Shown here: positions 7,736-16,353 of the stretch, piece after piece | Layout: each line of letters opens with the position of its first letter | Numbering within the stretch: the stretch's first letter is position 1 | Origin: Pseudomonadota bacterium | Lineage (GTDB): Bacteria; Pseudomonadota; Gammaproteobacteria; Steroidobacterales; Steroidobacteraceae | Length of the DNA: 41,359 bases | Direction of reading: 5' to 3' | NCBI GenBank assembly: GCA_021805865.1 | Contig: JAJZDX010000004.1 | Location: 149,558 to 190,916 of the forward strand | Notes under the pieces: generated by a model | The model's input: only the letters and a program-made list of their open reading frames with translations | Database searches by the model: none | What the model was told of the DNA's origin: nothing | Position numbers and translations under genes: made by a program

Positions 7736-9511
7736 TCATGCTTCGCCAAGCCGGCGCAAGCGGTAATTCAACTGTGCGCGGGACAATCCCAGCATCCGGG
7801 CCGCCTTGGCGACGTTTCCATTGGTGCGGGCCAGGGCCTCACGGCACAGCCGCTCGTCCCATTGGCGAATCGATAATCCGGCATCCAGTACCTGCGCGAC
7901 CAGGCCGTTCGGTGCGCCGCCCTCACCGGCCGGCTTGCCGGAACTCTCGCTTTCCCGGAACACGCCGTTTGCATCTATCAGATAGCGAAGATCCGGCGGG
8001 AATCTTCCCGGGGGAAACAGGTGCTGCACATCGACCACGCCGTCCGCCCCGGCGGAAATGACCGCACGCTCGATGATATTTTGCAATTCCCGGACGTTGC
8101 CGGGGTAATCGTAACGCAGCAGCGCGTCGACCGCCCCGGTGGTGAATACCTCGACCTTGCGGCCGTACTTGGCGCTGTACCGCTCCACGAAATGCTGCAT
8201 CAGTAAAGGAATGTCGTCGCGCCGTTCGCGCAGCGGCGGCAATGTAATGGGAAATACGTTCAGGCGGAAGTAAAGATCCTGCCGGAACCTGCCAGCATCG
8301 ACCTCCTTGCGCAAATCCACGTTCGTCGCCGCCACCAGCCGTACGTCGACCTTGATCGACTGCACGCCGCCAACACGCTCAATGATCCCTTCCTGCACCG
8401 CCCGCAACAGCTTTCCCTGCGCGATAACGCTCATCGACGAGATTTCGTCAAGAAACAGCGTACCGCCGGACGCGCGTTCGAAGCGACCGGGGCGGGAAAT
8501 TGTCGCGCCCGTGAATGCGCCACGCTCGACCCCGAACAACTCGGATTCGATCAATGTGTCAGGGATCGCCGCGCAATTGACGGCGATGAACGGACCATTC
8601 GCTCGTGGGCTGATCGCGTGCAGGGTCGCAGTGAACATTTCCTTGCCGACGCCCGACTCGCCCTCGAGCAGAACGGTTGCGTCGATCCCGGCGACCTTTT
8701 CGAGCTTGTCGCGAGCAGCACGGAATGCCGGCGAGACGCCGACGACTATCTGCGGCTCGGGGCCGCATCCAGTGTGAGCGTCGTCGGAGCCGGTCTTTCG
8801 GCTGCCCCGGGGCACCAGCTCCGCCACCGAGTAGAACCGCACCTGCGATTCATCCTCTGCCCAATCCTTTGCCGGGCGGCCGATGGACCGGCAACAGGGC
8901 GCTCCCATGGCCGTACACTCGACCTCCTTATATAGCATCTCCATGCCATTGATGGAGCTGGCATAGCCGTTCGCGTAGCCGACGAGCATCCAGCATACCG
9001 GAACCGAGCTGAGACCGAACGCAGCAACATGTTCGGCCGCTTCGACCGACCCCTGCCACGTGAACGTTCCCCGGTAACTCCCCCTGTCCGCATTCAGGGT
9101 AAACCTGTTCGGAAGTGCTTTCACGAGCCCTTCCAAACCATGAAGGCGCGCGCCGGCATTGAAGAAGATACTGGCCACGTCACCGGACGCGCCATGTGAC
9201 CACCGGTTGCGGATTATCGCGGCATCCTTGGTGCCGGCGACGTGCCCCATTCGCATCAGCAATTCGCGGGCTTTTTCCAGGCCCAGCGTGGAAATGAGCT
9301 CCTGCCGGAGCGCGCCGTACGCTGCGGCATGGACAAGCAACATGCGCTGGTCGCCAAACCAGATTCTCCCGTCTTCCGGCGTAAATTTCAGGCTTTCGAA
9401 CAGCTCCCTCAAGGTGGGCGAGGCGCCGCTATCCCAATTCCGATCGGAAGTGATCTGCGAACGTCCCGTCTGCCGCATCACCTCCGCAAGTGTCAGCCAC
9501 GCGCCACTCAT
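7736..9511 (-). CDS. sigma-54-dependent XylR/DmpR/MopR-type transcriptional activator with phenol-sensor domain
   Basis: This 591-residue protein has an N-terminal XylR_N sensor, a V4R segment, a B-linker, an AAA+ domain and a Fis-type HTH. The AAA+ part shows Walker A GESGVGKE (284-291), the sigma-54-contacting loop GAFTGA (331-336) and Walker B TLFLDE (351-356). The C-terminus NGNVAKAARMLGLSRAQLNY is the DNA-binding helix-turn-helix. In the sensor, His124, Trp152, Cys173, Glu196, Cys199 and Cys207 have the same mutual spacing as the phenol-binding His106/Trp134 and the Zn ligands Cys155, Glu178, Cys181 and Cys189 of MopR as I recall them. This supports a phenolic effector. It is divergent from the TonB-receptor operon, whose leader holds a perfect -24/-12 promoter. 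It is the only sensor candidate in the cluster and may also control the corrinoid operon. Confidence 0.93.
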   Translation of the reverse strand: MSGAWLTLAEVMRQTGRSQITSDRNWDSGASPTLRELFESLKFTPEDGRIWFGDQRMLLVHAAAYGALRQELISTLGLEKARELLMRMGHVAGTKDAAIIRNRWSHGASGDVASIFFNAGARLHGLEGLVKALPNRFTLNADRGSYRGTFTWQGSVEAAEHVAAFGLSSVPVCWMLVGYANGYASSINGMEMLYKEVECTAMGAPCCRSIGRPAKDWAEDESQVRFYSVAELVPRGSRKTGSDDAHTGCGPEPQIVVGVSPAFRAARDKLEKVAGIDATVLLEGESGVGKEMFTATLHAISPRANGPFIAVNCAAIPDTLIESELFGVERGAFTGATISRPGRFERASGGTLFLDEISSMSVIAQGKLLRAVQEGIIERVGGVQSIKVDVRLVAATNVDLRKEVDAGRFRQDLYFRLNVFPITLPPLRERRDDIPLLMQHFVERYSAKYGRKVEVFTTGAVDALLRYDYPGNVRELQNIIERAVISAGADGVVDVQHLFPPGRFPPDLRYLIDANGVFRESESSGKPAGEGGAPNGLVAQVLDAGLSIRQWDERLCREALARTNGNVAKAARMLGLSRAQLNYRLRRLGEA

Positions 9512-9548
9512 CGTTCCCCGTTACCGCCGACTGCTGCTTCGATGCGGG

Positions 9549-9581
9549 AAATCATACACTCGATTGAGAAAATCATACACT
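9549..9581. promoter_or_regulatory. 12-base direct repeat, probable upstream activator sites
   Basis: AAATCATACACT occurs at 9549-9560 and again, unchanged, at 9570-9581, a 21-base period equal to two helical turns. The interval contains TTGAGAAAATCA, a loose inverted repeat. It lies at about -229 to -197 relative to the predicted sigma-54 start and about 40 bases upstream of the activator's own ATG. It could therefore serve both as enhancer for the receptor operon and as autoregulatory site. Confidence 0.55.
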
Positions 9582-9751
9582 TTCCAGCGTTTCTCGAACT
9601 TCAAATGAAGACTTTTATCATGTCTCACGCTCTGTGGTCGTTGCGACGCCAAGCGCACCGGCATAAAGCAAACTTCCCTTTGCGAGATCTTCCTGCAGTT
9701 TCAGTGCATTAGCCGACCGGCAGGGGAAACATCTCATGCCCCGCTGCAATC

Positions 9752-9767
9752 TGGCACGACGCTTGCT
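9752..9767 (+). promoter_or_regulatory. sigma-54 (-24/-12) promoter of the TonB-receptor operon
   Basis: TGGCACG (9752-9758), four bases, then TTGCT (9763-9767) match the TGGCACG-N4-TTGCW consensus at every defined position, with the invariant GG and GC ten bases apart. Transcription should begin near 9778. The neighbouring activator has an intact GAFTGA loop for sigma-54 contact. Confidence 0.9.
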
Positions 9768-9864
9768 AAGTCCCCTGACCAGAGAATCCGCGGCGAAAGT
9801 CTTTTCAGGCCGCTGCGGGATCAAAAGGGGGCAAGCCTGTGATCTGCATCCGTCTGACCTGTCA

Positions 9865-9882
9865 GGCGCGTCGTTTCGCGCC
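9865..9882 (+). other. leader hairpin
   Basis: GGCGCG-TCGTTT-CGCGCC forms a six-pair GC stem with a six-base loop in the leader of the receptor mRNA, about 110 bases before the start codon. No T-run follows, so it is not an obvious terminator. It may stabilise or pause the transcript. Confidence 0.3.
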
Positions 9883-9992
9883 GTGACCGCACGGTGATGA
9901 TGCAGTCTTATCACCTGTAGCTACGATCGAATCCGTACTCGCATCAGAAACCACATCAATAGACGGCGAATAAGACTGGAGGGGTGAAGGTG

Positions 9993-12503
9993 ATGAAGCA
10001 TATGAGCCATGTTGAATTGCAAAACTCGGTTTTGCAGCACCTGCAGGAAACATCGCCGAACCAGCGCCGACCGCTGACCGCGCTGACCGGAGCCATGGCG
10101 CTCGCGGCAATGGCCCTGGCGCCGGCGATGGGCGTCGCCGCACCGATTGCCGGCATCAAACAGACATCGAATGACGCCCGGGCAACGAGTCCCGCAAACT
10201 TTGGCGCCCTGCAGCCGATCATCGTGACGGCCCGGTTCAAAAAGGAGAACCTTCAGGACTCGCCGTTGGCGATGACGGTTCTGAGCGCGAACGCCCTGCA
10301 GGAACGCGGCATTACCAACATAACCGGAATCGCCAGAAGCGTGCCGAACATGACGCTCTTGCCCGCGGGCGCCGGCTACGGCAAATCGGCTGTCGCCTAC
10401 ATCCGCGGTGTCGGCCAGGACGATTTCAACTTTGCGTTCGAACCAGGCGTCGGCCTATATGTAGACGGCATCTATTACTCGACGCTGTTCGGATCTGACT
10501 TCACGCTTGGCGATGTCGCGCGAATCGAGGTGCTGCGCGGCCCGCAAGGCACCTTGTTCGGAAGGAACTCCGAAGGCGGCGCGATTCTCATCTACGACGT
10601 CCAACCCGGCCCGAAACGTGATGGGTACGTCCAGGTCGGCTACGGCAGCTATGGCCGCCAGATGATCCGTGCCGCGACCAACGCGACGTTGATCCCCGGC
10701 AAGCTTTACATGCGGGTATTCGGCGCCGCCGAAAGAGCCAATGGCTACGTCAATATACTGGATTACGCCTGCAAAAACCCCGGCATGGCGGGAAATCTGA
10801 AGCCAACGACCTACAGCAACGGTTGCAGAACGGGAACCGAAGGATCGACCAACACCATCATGGGGCGCGTCGCCTTCAAGTGGCTGGTCAATGACCGTCT
10901 GACCGTCAATCTTTCCGCTGACATGGAGCGGGACGGCGGCACCGCCACGCCCGACATCCCGCTGATGATCGACCCATCCTATCCCGGTGCGGGAACCGCC
11001 AATTACAACACCTACGTCGCCATTCCGTATTACGGCATCCCGATCAGCTCCCGGTTCCTGACCGGCAGCATGTACAGCACCTATTCAACCTTCACCGACC
11101 AGCGCAGCGGCATTTCCATTCCGAATGCCAACACCATGAATGCCGCCGGCGTGCAGAGCAAGATCACGTGGCGCGCGCCAGATCACGTGCGGGTCGTCTC
11201 CCTCACGGGTTATCGCAACAACAGCGGTCAATTTTCGGACAATAAGGGCGGACCGATCCCCATCGAGCTCGTCTACAACCACGTGAAGCATCACCAGTTC
11301 AGCGAAGAGCTGCGTGCCTCGGGAAAGGCATTGAGCCACAGGCTCGACTGGACCGTCGGCGGATTCTACTTCAAAGGCTATAGTTGGAACGGCGGGGAGG
11401 TTGATGTGCCGGGCGCACAGATTCTTCCGCCTGCTCTGTTGCCGGCGTTTCCGGATGGCACCTACGGCATCAACTTCAAGCTGAATGACCCCGTGCATTC
11501 CATGAACATTTCCGGCTTTGTCCACGGCATCTACAGCTTCACCAAAAAGCTCAGCCTTGAGCTTGGAGCGCGGTACAGCTACGACACGAAGACGTATACC
11601 TTCTATCGTTTGTTGCTGCCACTCACGCCCCCCAACCCCATCTTCCCTGCGGGCACCTTCCTGTTCCCGATTACGTCGGAGAGTTCATCCTCCCACCGGG
11701 TCGATCCGAAAGTCGCGCTGCAGTATCAATGGACCCCGAACCTGATGACCTATGTCTCGTATGCCACCGGCTACAAGGCCGGAGGTATCAATCCGCGCCC
11801 GGCGGCGGCCAGCCAGGTTGTTCCCTTCCGTCCGGAATGGCTGCAGGACTACGAAGTCGGCGTCAAGAGCCAGTGGTTTGACAACCGTCTGCGCGCAAAC
11901 CTTACGGCCTTTGTCAACAATTATCATCAGATGCAGGTTATCGGCATCACAGCCGCCAACAGCGGCGTGGCGACCTCGCTGGTCATGAACGCCGCCTCCG
12001 CGAAGATCACCGGGGTCGAGTTTCAAGGCGAAGCCGAGCCTGTGAACCGGCTGCTCCTCAATCTTTCGTTTGGATATCTCCACTTCAGATATCAGAGCCT
12101 GGGAGGGGCGGCATACAATCCGGTCAGCAATCCAAGCGGCATCACGCTCGGTGACGTGCCGCCATACGTTCCGAAGTTCAAGGCCAACATTGGGGCGCAA
12201 TACACCTTCAATTTCGACAACTTCGGCACCGTTACACCCCGTGTCGACTGGACATACCAGTCCAGGATCTACTTTGACGTACAGAATTCCGACCTCGCCT
12301 CTCAGGCCGGTTATGGTCTGCTCAACCTTGATCTGACCTACGGAACGCCCGATGGGAAATGGACCGCCGCGTTGCAAGTGCACAATGCGACGGACAAGCA
12401 CTATTTCCTCACCATGTTCAATCTGCTGAGCTCGTACGGCACCCTTTATGGCCAGCCCGCCATGCCAAGGACGCTGTTTTTCACGATCAAGCGGACATTC
12501 TGA
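9993..12503 (+). CDS. TonB-dependent outer-membrane receptor
   Basis: This receptor of about 836 residues imports a bulky or scarce ligand across the outer membrane using TonB energy. The N-terminus has a long charged leader and then a hydrophobic signal core ending AMGVAA. The TonB box/plug begins LQPIIVTAR and continues into plug signatures such as IRGVGQDD and VLRGPQGTLFGRNSEGG. The rest is a beta-barrel ending in the required terminal Phe (TIKRTF). The barrel carries the familiar YVSYATGYKAGGINPRP motif. ATG at 9993 is chosen because GGAGG lies ten bases upstream; GTG codons at 9984 and 9990 are alternatives. It is the first gene behind the sigma-54 promoter and 43 bases ahead of the EthD gene. 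No siderophore genes are nearby, so the ligand is more likely the aromatic substrate of the cluster than iron. Confidence 0.93.
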   Translation: MKHMSHVELQNSVLQHLQETSPNQRRPLTALTGAMALAAMALAPAMGVAAPIAGIKQTSNDARATSPANFGALQPIIVTARFKKENLQDSPLAMTVLSANALQERGITNITGIARSVPNMTLLPAGAGYGKSAVAYIRGVGQDDFNFAFEPGVGLYVDGIYYSTLFGSDFTLGDVARIEVLRGPQGTLFGRNSEGGAILIYDVQPGPKRDGYVQVGYGSYGRQMIRAATNATLIPGKLYMRVFGAAERANGYVNILDYACKNPGMAGNLKPTTYSNGCRTGTEGSTNTIMGRVAFKWLVNDRLTVNLSADMERDGGTATPDIPLMIDPSYPGAGTANYNTYVAIPYYGIPISSRFLTGSMYSTYSTFTDQRSGISIPNANTMNAAGVQSKITWRAPDHVRVVSLTGYRNNSGQFSDNKGGPIPIELVYNHVKHHQFSEELRASGKALSHRLDWTVGGFYFKGYSWNGGEVDVPGAQILPPALLPAFPDGTYGINFKLNDPVHSMNISGFVHGIYSFTKKLSLELGARYSYDTKTYTFYRLLLPLTPPNPIFPAGTFLFPITSESSSSHRVDPKVALQYQWTPNLMTYVSYATGYKAGGINPRPAAASQVVPFRPEWLQDYEVGVKSQWFDNRLRANLTAFVNNYHQMQVIGITAANSGVATSLVMNAASAKITGVEFQGEAEPVNRLLLNLSFGYLHFRYQSLGGAAYNPVSNPSGITLGDVPPYVPKFKANIGAQYTFNFDNFGTVTPRVDWTYQSRIYFDVQNSDLASQAGYGLLNLDLTYGTPDGKWTAALQVHNATDKHYFLTMFNLLSSYGTLYGQPAMPRTLFFTIKRTF

Positions 12504-12546
12504 AATGCCATCGCAGGCAATCCGGAATCTGTAAAGGGTTACCGTC

Positions 12547-12867
12547 ATGAAATGCATAACCGTGCTCTATCCGATGAAAGACAATGAGGGCTTCGACTTC
12601 GACTTCTACAAGCGCCGGCATGTGCCGCTGATCCAGGACATCCTCGGCAAGTCGCTGCACAAGATCGAGGTGCGCAAGGGCCATTCTTCACCCGACGGCG
12701 CAGCGCCGACCTACGTTGCCGTGATCAGCATCTGGATCTCGGATTGGCAGGCCTATGAGAAGGCCATGACCGCCCGTACGCAGGAACTGCTTGACGAGGT
12801 GCCGCTGTTCACCAAGGTCATGCCGACCATGCAGATCGACGAGGTCTTTTGCGAGGGTAATCCATGA
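12547..12867 (+). CDS. EthD-domain small protein
   Basis: This 106-residue protein is a single ferredoxin-like alpha+beta (dimeric alpha-beta barrel) domain of the EthD family. Supporting it are the start KCITVLYPMKD, the conserved FYKRRHVPL with its His, and the tail LFTKVMPTMQIDEVF. EthD proteins are small cytosolic partners in ether, steroid and aromatic catabolic operons. Some are stress-response or degradation-associated proteins with no proven catalysis. AAAGG lies upstream of the ATG. The stop overlaps the next start as ATGA, so it is translationally coupled to the GMC oxidoreductase. Confidence 0.82.
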   Translation: MKCITVLYPMKDNEGFDFDFYKRRHVPLIQDILGKSLHKIEVRKGHSSPDGAAPTYVAVISIWISDWQAYEKAMTARTQELLDEVPLFTKVMPTMQIDEVFCEGNP

Positions 12868-14501
12868 TGGCAGCCGGCTCGGCGCGAAGCTTCGACTATG
12901 TGATCGTCGGAGCAGGATCGGCCGGCTGCGTTCTTGCCAACCGCCTCTCGGAGGAGAAGGACGCGTCCGTTCTGCTCCTGGAGGCGGGTGGCCGCGCGAC
13001 CGGATTCTTCAAGGACATGCCCATCGCTTTCCCGCGCTACGTGCTGCGGCGCGATCTCAACTGGAACTTCGAGAGCGAACCGGAGCCTTATGCCGACAAC
13101 CGCCGCATCCAGATTCCGCGCGGCAAGGCGCTGGGCGGCTCAACGGCGATCAACGGCATGGTCTATGCCCGCGGCCATCGTCTCGACTACGATGACTGGG
13201 CGCTCAACGGTCTCACCGGCTGGAGCTATGCCGATGTTCTGCCCTATTTCCGCCGTTCGGAGAACAGCTGGGCGGGCGACAATCTCTATCACGGCACGGG
13301 CGGCCCGATGGACGTGGTCACTCCGACCGAAAACCAGATGTACCGCGAGCTGCGTGATTCGGTGGTCGCGGCGGGCTTTCCGGCGACGGCCGATTATCAC
13401 GGCGAGCACAACGAAGGCGTTCAACGCGCCGAATTGACCATCAACAGGGGCCTGCGGGGCAATGTGGCGCGCCTTTATCTGACTCCGGCATTGTCTCGGC
13501 CCAGCCTTTCGCTGCTCGGCCGAGCGCATGTCACGCGCGTGCTGTTCGAGGGCAGGCGCGCCGTGGGCGTTGAGTATCTGCACAAGGGCCAGGTTCATTC
13601 CGTCCGCGCAAACCGCGAGGTCATCCTTGCCGGCGGCAGCTACGGCTCGGCGCAGCTGCTGATGCTTTCGGGCGTCGGGCCGGCCGGCGAACTGACGCGC
13701 CACGGGATCTCACCGCTTGTAGATCTGCCCGGCGTGGGCAAGAACCTGGTGGAGCACCCTTTCCTGTTCCTGGGCTGGGAGACGCAGGTCGGCACCTACA
13801 GGGACAAGCTGCGGTTGGACCGCGCCACGCTGCTGGTGCTTCAGTGGTTCTTTTTCCGAACTGGAGCTTTTGCCACCAACGGAACCGGCGCCAACGTCTT
13901 CGTGCGCACCGAGCCGAATCTCGATCGGCCGGACATGCAGTACACCTGCGTCTCGGTTGAGCTGAGCTCGAACGACATCTGGTTTCCTTTCATCCGCAAA
14001 CCGGACCGCACGCTCCGCTGTGGCATCTCGATGATTCGCGAGGACAGCCGCGGAGAGGTCGCACTGCGCTCGGCCGATCCGCGCGATCCGCCGCGCATCC
14101 TGTTCAATCTCTTCAAGGAGCGCTCGGACGTGGAGCGCATGATCCGCGGCGTGCGCATCGCGCGGGAGATCTACAGCCAGCCGCCGCTGAAGCAGTTCAT
14201 TGCCGGCGAGCTCACTCCGGGCGAACGCGTGCGCAGCGACGAGGAACTGGAAAGGTTCGTTCGCTCGCAAGGCGCCATCACCCAGCATCCGGTCGGCACC
14301 TGCAGAATGGGAACGGATGACGATCCCAACGCGGTGGTAGATGCCGCGCTCAGGGTGCGCGGCGTGCAGGCGCTGCGCGTCGTGGATGCTTCGGTGATGC
14401 CCAACGTACCTGGCGGCAATACCAATGCGCCCACGATCATGATCGCTGAGAAGGCGGCCGACATGCTGCGTGGCCGCCTGCTGCCGCGCGCGCAGGTCTA
14501 G
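12864..14501 (+). CDS. GMC-family FAD-dependent alcohol oxidoreductase
   Basis: This 545-residue protein of the glucose-methanol-choline oxidoreductase family oxidises a primary or secondary alcohol to an aldehyde or ketone with FAD. The Rossmann GAGSAG is at 16-21, and the GMC signature GKALGGSTAINGMVYARGH follows near residue 90. The C-terminus has QHPVGTCRMG and VPGGNTNAPT. His475 and Asn519 lie 44 apart, exactly as His466 and Asn510 of choline oxidase, giving a complete His-Asn catalytic pair. The start ATG overlaps the EthD stop; a second ATG follows at once. BetA-like, aryl-alcohol and polyethylene-glycol dehydrogenases all belong to this family and cannot be told apart by eye. In this operon an aryl or side-chain alcohol is the likely substrate. 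Confidence 0.92.
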   Translation: MMAAGSARSFDYVIVGAGSAGCVLANRLSEEKDASVLLLEAGGRATGFFKDMPIAFPRYVLRRDLNWNFESEPEPYADNRRIQIPRGKALGGSTAINGMVYARGHRLDYDDWALNGLTGWSYADVLPYFRRSENSWAGDNLYHGTGGPMDVVTPTENQMYRELRDSVVAAGFPATADYHGEHNEGVQRAELTINRGLRGNVARLYLTPALSRPSLSLLGRAHVTRVLFEGRRAVGVEYLHKGQVHSVRANREVILAGGSYGSAQLLMLSGVGPAGELTRHGISPLVDLPGVGKNLVEHPFLFLGWETQVGTYRDKLRLDRATLLVLQWFFFRTGAFATNGTGANVFVRTEPNLDRPDMQYTCVSVELSSNDIWFPFIRKPDRTLRCGISMIREDSRGEVALRSADPRDPPRILFNLFKERSDVERMIRGVRIAREIYSQPPLKQFIAGELTPGERVRSDEELERFVRSQGAITQHPVGTCRMGTDDDPNAVVDAALRVRGVQALRVVDASVMPNVPGGNTNAPTIMIAEKAADMLRGRLLPRAQV

Positions 14502-14510
14502 GGGAAGCGC

Positions 14511-15401
14511 ATGAGGAATCTTCAGGACAAGGTCGCCTTCGTGACCGGCGGCAGCAGCGGCATCGGTCTTGGCATCGTCAAGGTCCTCGCCGAAGAGGGT
14601 ATGAAGGTCGCGTTCAGTTACCGCAACGCCACGCACCGCGATGAGACGCTGGCCTATTTCGCGAGCCGCCCGCAGCAGCGCGTCTATCCAGTCGAGCTGG
14701 ATGTGACAGATCGCGCGGGCCTCGTCCGTACGGCCGACCAGATCGAGCGGACACTGGGTCCTGTGCAGCTTCTCGTCAATAATGCCGGCGTAGCCGTCCA
14801 TGGCCTCATCGAGCACGCCACCTATGACGACTGGGACTGGGTGCTAAACGTCAACCTCGGCGGCGTGGTCAACGGCATCGTCACCTTTCTGCCACGCATG
14901 CTGGCGAGCGGACTGGACTGCCATATAGTCAACGTCTCTTCCATGGGCGGGGTGGCGGCCCTGGGCGCGGTGGGACTCTACGTCACCTCCAAATTCGCGG
15001 TGGTCGGGCTGACCGAAGCGCTGCGCGGCGACATGATTGGGCACAAGATTGGTGTTTCGGTCTATTGCCCGGGGCCGGTGCAGTCGAACATCGCCGACAG
15101 TGAGCGCAGCCGGCCGCAATCGCTGGCGGTTACCGGCTACAGCGCCGAAGACGCCGCCGCCGGTGCCCCGCCGCCGGAATTCATGCAGCATGCCATGAGC
15201 CCGCTTGAAGCCGGGCGGCATGTGCTGCACGGCATCCGAGACAACGCGCTCTATATCTTCAGCCACCCCGAATTCCGCGATGTCTTGGCCGCGCGTCACG
15301 CCGCCATCATGGCCGCCGTTCCGAACGACCCGATCGATCAGGCGCGCGCCGATTCCATCCGCTGGATCCTCTCCAATCCGATCTACAGCGAAGGGGCCTG
15401 A
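14511..15401 (+). CDS. short-chain dehydrogenase/reductase, first of a sister pair
   Basis: This 296-residue classical SDR uses NAD(P). The cofactor loop TGGSSGIG lies at 12-19, LVNNAGVA follows, and the catalytic set includes Ser144 with Tyr157 and Lys161 (YVTSK). A C-terminal extension of about 50 residues reads GIRDNALYIFSHPEFRDV and is shared with the next gene. The family interconverts alcohols and ketones on small hydrophobic substrates. AGGGGAAG precedes the ATG, nine bases after the GMC stop. It may act on the product or substrate of the GMC enzyme. Confidence 0.9.
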   Translation: MRNLQDKVAFVTGGSSGIGLGIVKVLAEEGMKVAFSYRNATHRDETLAYFASRPQQRVYPVELDVTDRAGLVRTADQIERTLGPVQLLVNNAGVAVHGLIEHATYDDWDWVLNVNLGGVVNGIVTFLPRMLASGLDCHIVNVSSMGGVAALGAVGLYVTSKFAVVGLTEALRGDMIGHKIGVSVYCPGPVQSNIADSERSRPQSLAVTGYSAEDAAAGAPPPEFMQHAMSPLEAGRHVLHGIRDNALYIFSHPEFRDVLAARHAAIMAAVPNDPIDQARADSIRWILSNPIYSEGA

Positions 15402-15433
15402 ACGGCCGAATCGCGCCTCACGAGGGACTGCAC

Positions 15434-16327
15434 ATGAAGGACTTTGCCAACAAGACGGCCTTCATCACCGGCGGCGCCAGCGGCATCGGCCTGGGCATCG
15501 CCACCGCGCTGCTCGAGGCCGGCGCGCGGGTGGTGATCGCCGACATCGAGGCGGCGCATCTTGCCGAGGCGAAGGCGACGCTCGCCGGCCATGGCGGCGC
15601 CGCGCATTTCATTCCCCTCGATGTGCGCGACCGCGAGGCCATGCACCGCGCCGCGCAGGAGACCGTGCAGGTCTTCGGCCATGTTCACATTCTATGCAAC
15701 AACGCGGGCACCGGCCTCGCGGTGCCGATCGAGGATGCCGGCTACGAGGATTGGGACCTCATCCTCTCCGTCAATCTCGGCGGTACGATCAACGGCATAG
15801 TCGCTTTCCTTCCGGGCATGAAGGCACATGGCGAGGGCGGCCACATCGTCAACACCTCGTCAATGGCCGGGATCATTCCGTGCCCAAGCTGGGCCGGGCT
15901 CTATTCGACCACGAAATTCGCCATCCGCGGACTTTCCGAGACACTGCGCCTCAGTCTGGCGCCCGTCAATATCGGCGTGTCGACGCTCTGCCCCGGCATG
16001 GTCGACACCCGCATCATGACGGCGGAGCGGCGCCTACGGCCCGAGGGCCACAGCCCCGACACCGATGAATGGCCGCAGAAGATGGAATTCGCCATGAAAC
16101 CACGCGAGGTCGGCGAGCGGGTGCTCGAAGGCATCCGCCGGCAGTCGGCGTTCATTTTCACGCATGGCTATTTCCGCGAGGAAGTTGCGGAACTTTTCGC
16201 GGAAATCCTCGCGGAATTCCCGCCATCGTCCGAGCCCTGTGCCGAGGAAAAGGCCATCGAGGATGCCCGCCGGCGGGACATAGCAAAGCGCAAGGCGATG
16301 CTTGCAAATCCGGCAGCGCCCGCCTGA
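15434..16327 (+). CDS. short-chain dehydrogenase/reductase, second of a sister pair
   Basis: This 297-residue classical SDR has TGGASGIG at 12-19, CNNAGTG, a catalytic Ser in NTSSMAG, and Tyr157 and Lys161 (YSTTK) at exactly the same positions as in the preceding protein. Both contain a VNLGG-x-x-NGIV-x-FLP-x-M block and both end with a GIR...FIF-x-H extension, so this is a tandem duplicate that has diverged. The cofactor strand ends VVIADIE, whose acidic residue favours NAD over NADP. The first SDR instead has VAFSYRN with a basic residue, suggesting NADP. The pair could act in sequence or on opposite stereoisomers. The gap to the MFS gene is 26 bases. Confidence 0.9.
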   Translation: MKDFANKTAFITGGASGIGLGIATALLEAGARVVIADIEAAHLAEAKATLAGHGGAAHFIPLDVRDREAMHRAAQETVQVFGHVHILCNNAGTGLAVPIEDAGYEDWDLILSVNLGGTINGIVAFLPGMKAHGEGGHIVNTSSMAGIIPCPSWAGLYSTTKFAIRGLSETLRLSLAPVNIGVSTLCPGMVDTRIMTAERRLRPEGHSPDTDEWPQKMEFAMKPREVGERVLEGIRRQSAFIFTHGYFREEVAELFAEILAEFPPSSEPCAEEKAIEDARRRDIAKRKAMLANPAAPA

Positions 16328-16353
16328 GGGGCAACGGTGGAGGGTGTGGCGCC

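Larger units (their letters stand above)
9512..9992. promoter_or_regulatory. divergent control region between activator and TonB-receptor operon
   Basis: About 480 bases without a gene separate the divergent start codons. Reading rightwards it holds a 21-base-spaced direct repeat next to the activator gene (9549-9581), a perfect sigma-54 promoter (9752-9767), a leader of about 215 bases with a GC hairpin (9865-9882), and GGAGG at 9978-9982 serving the receptor start. This order (upstream sites about 200 bases before a -24/-12 promoter) is the usual one for a bacterial enhancer-binding protein and its own divergent target. Confidence 0.75.

Noticed and set aside
9993..12503. Siderophore receptor interpretation of the TonB-dependent protein
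   Set aside because: No siderophore synthesis, Fur box or iron gene is nearby, and the promoter is sigma-54 type under a phenol-sensor regulator.
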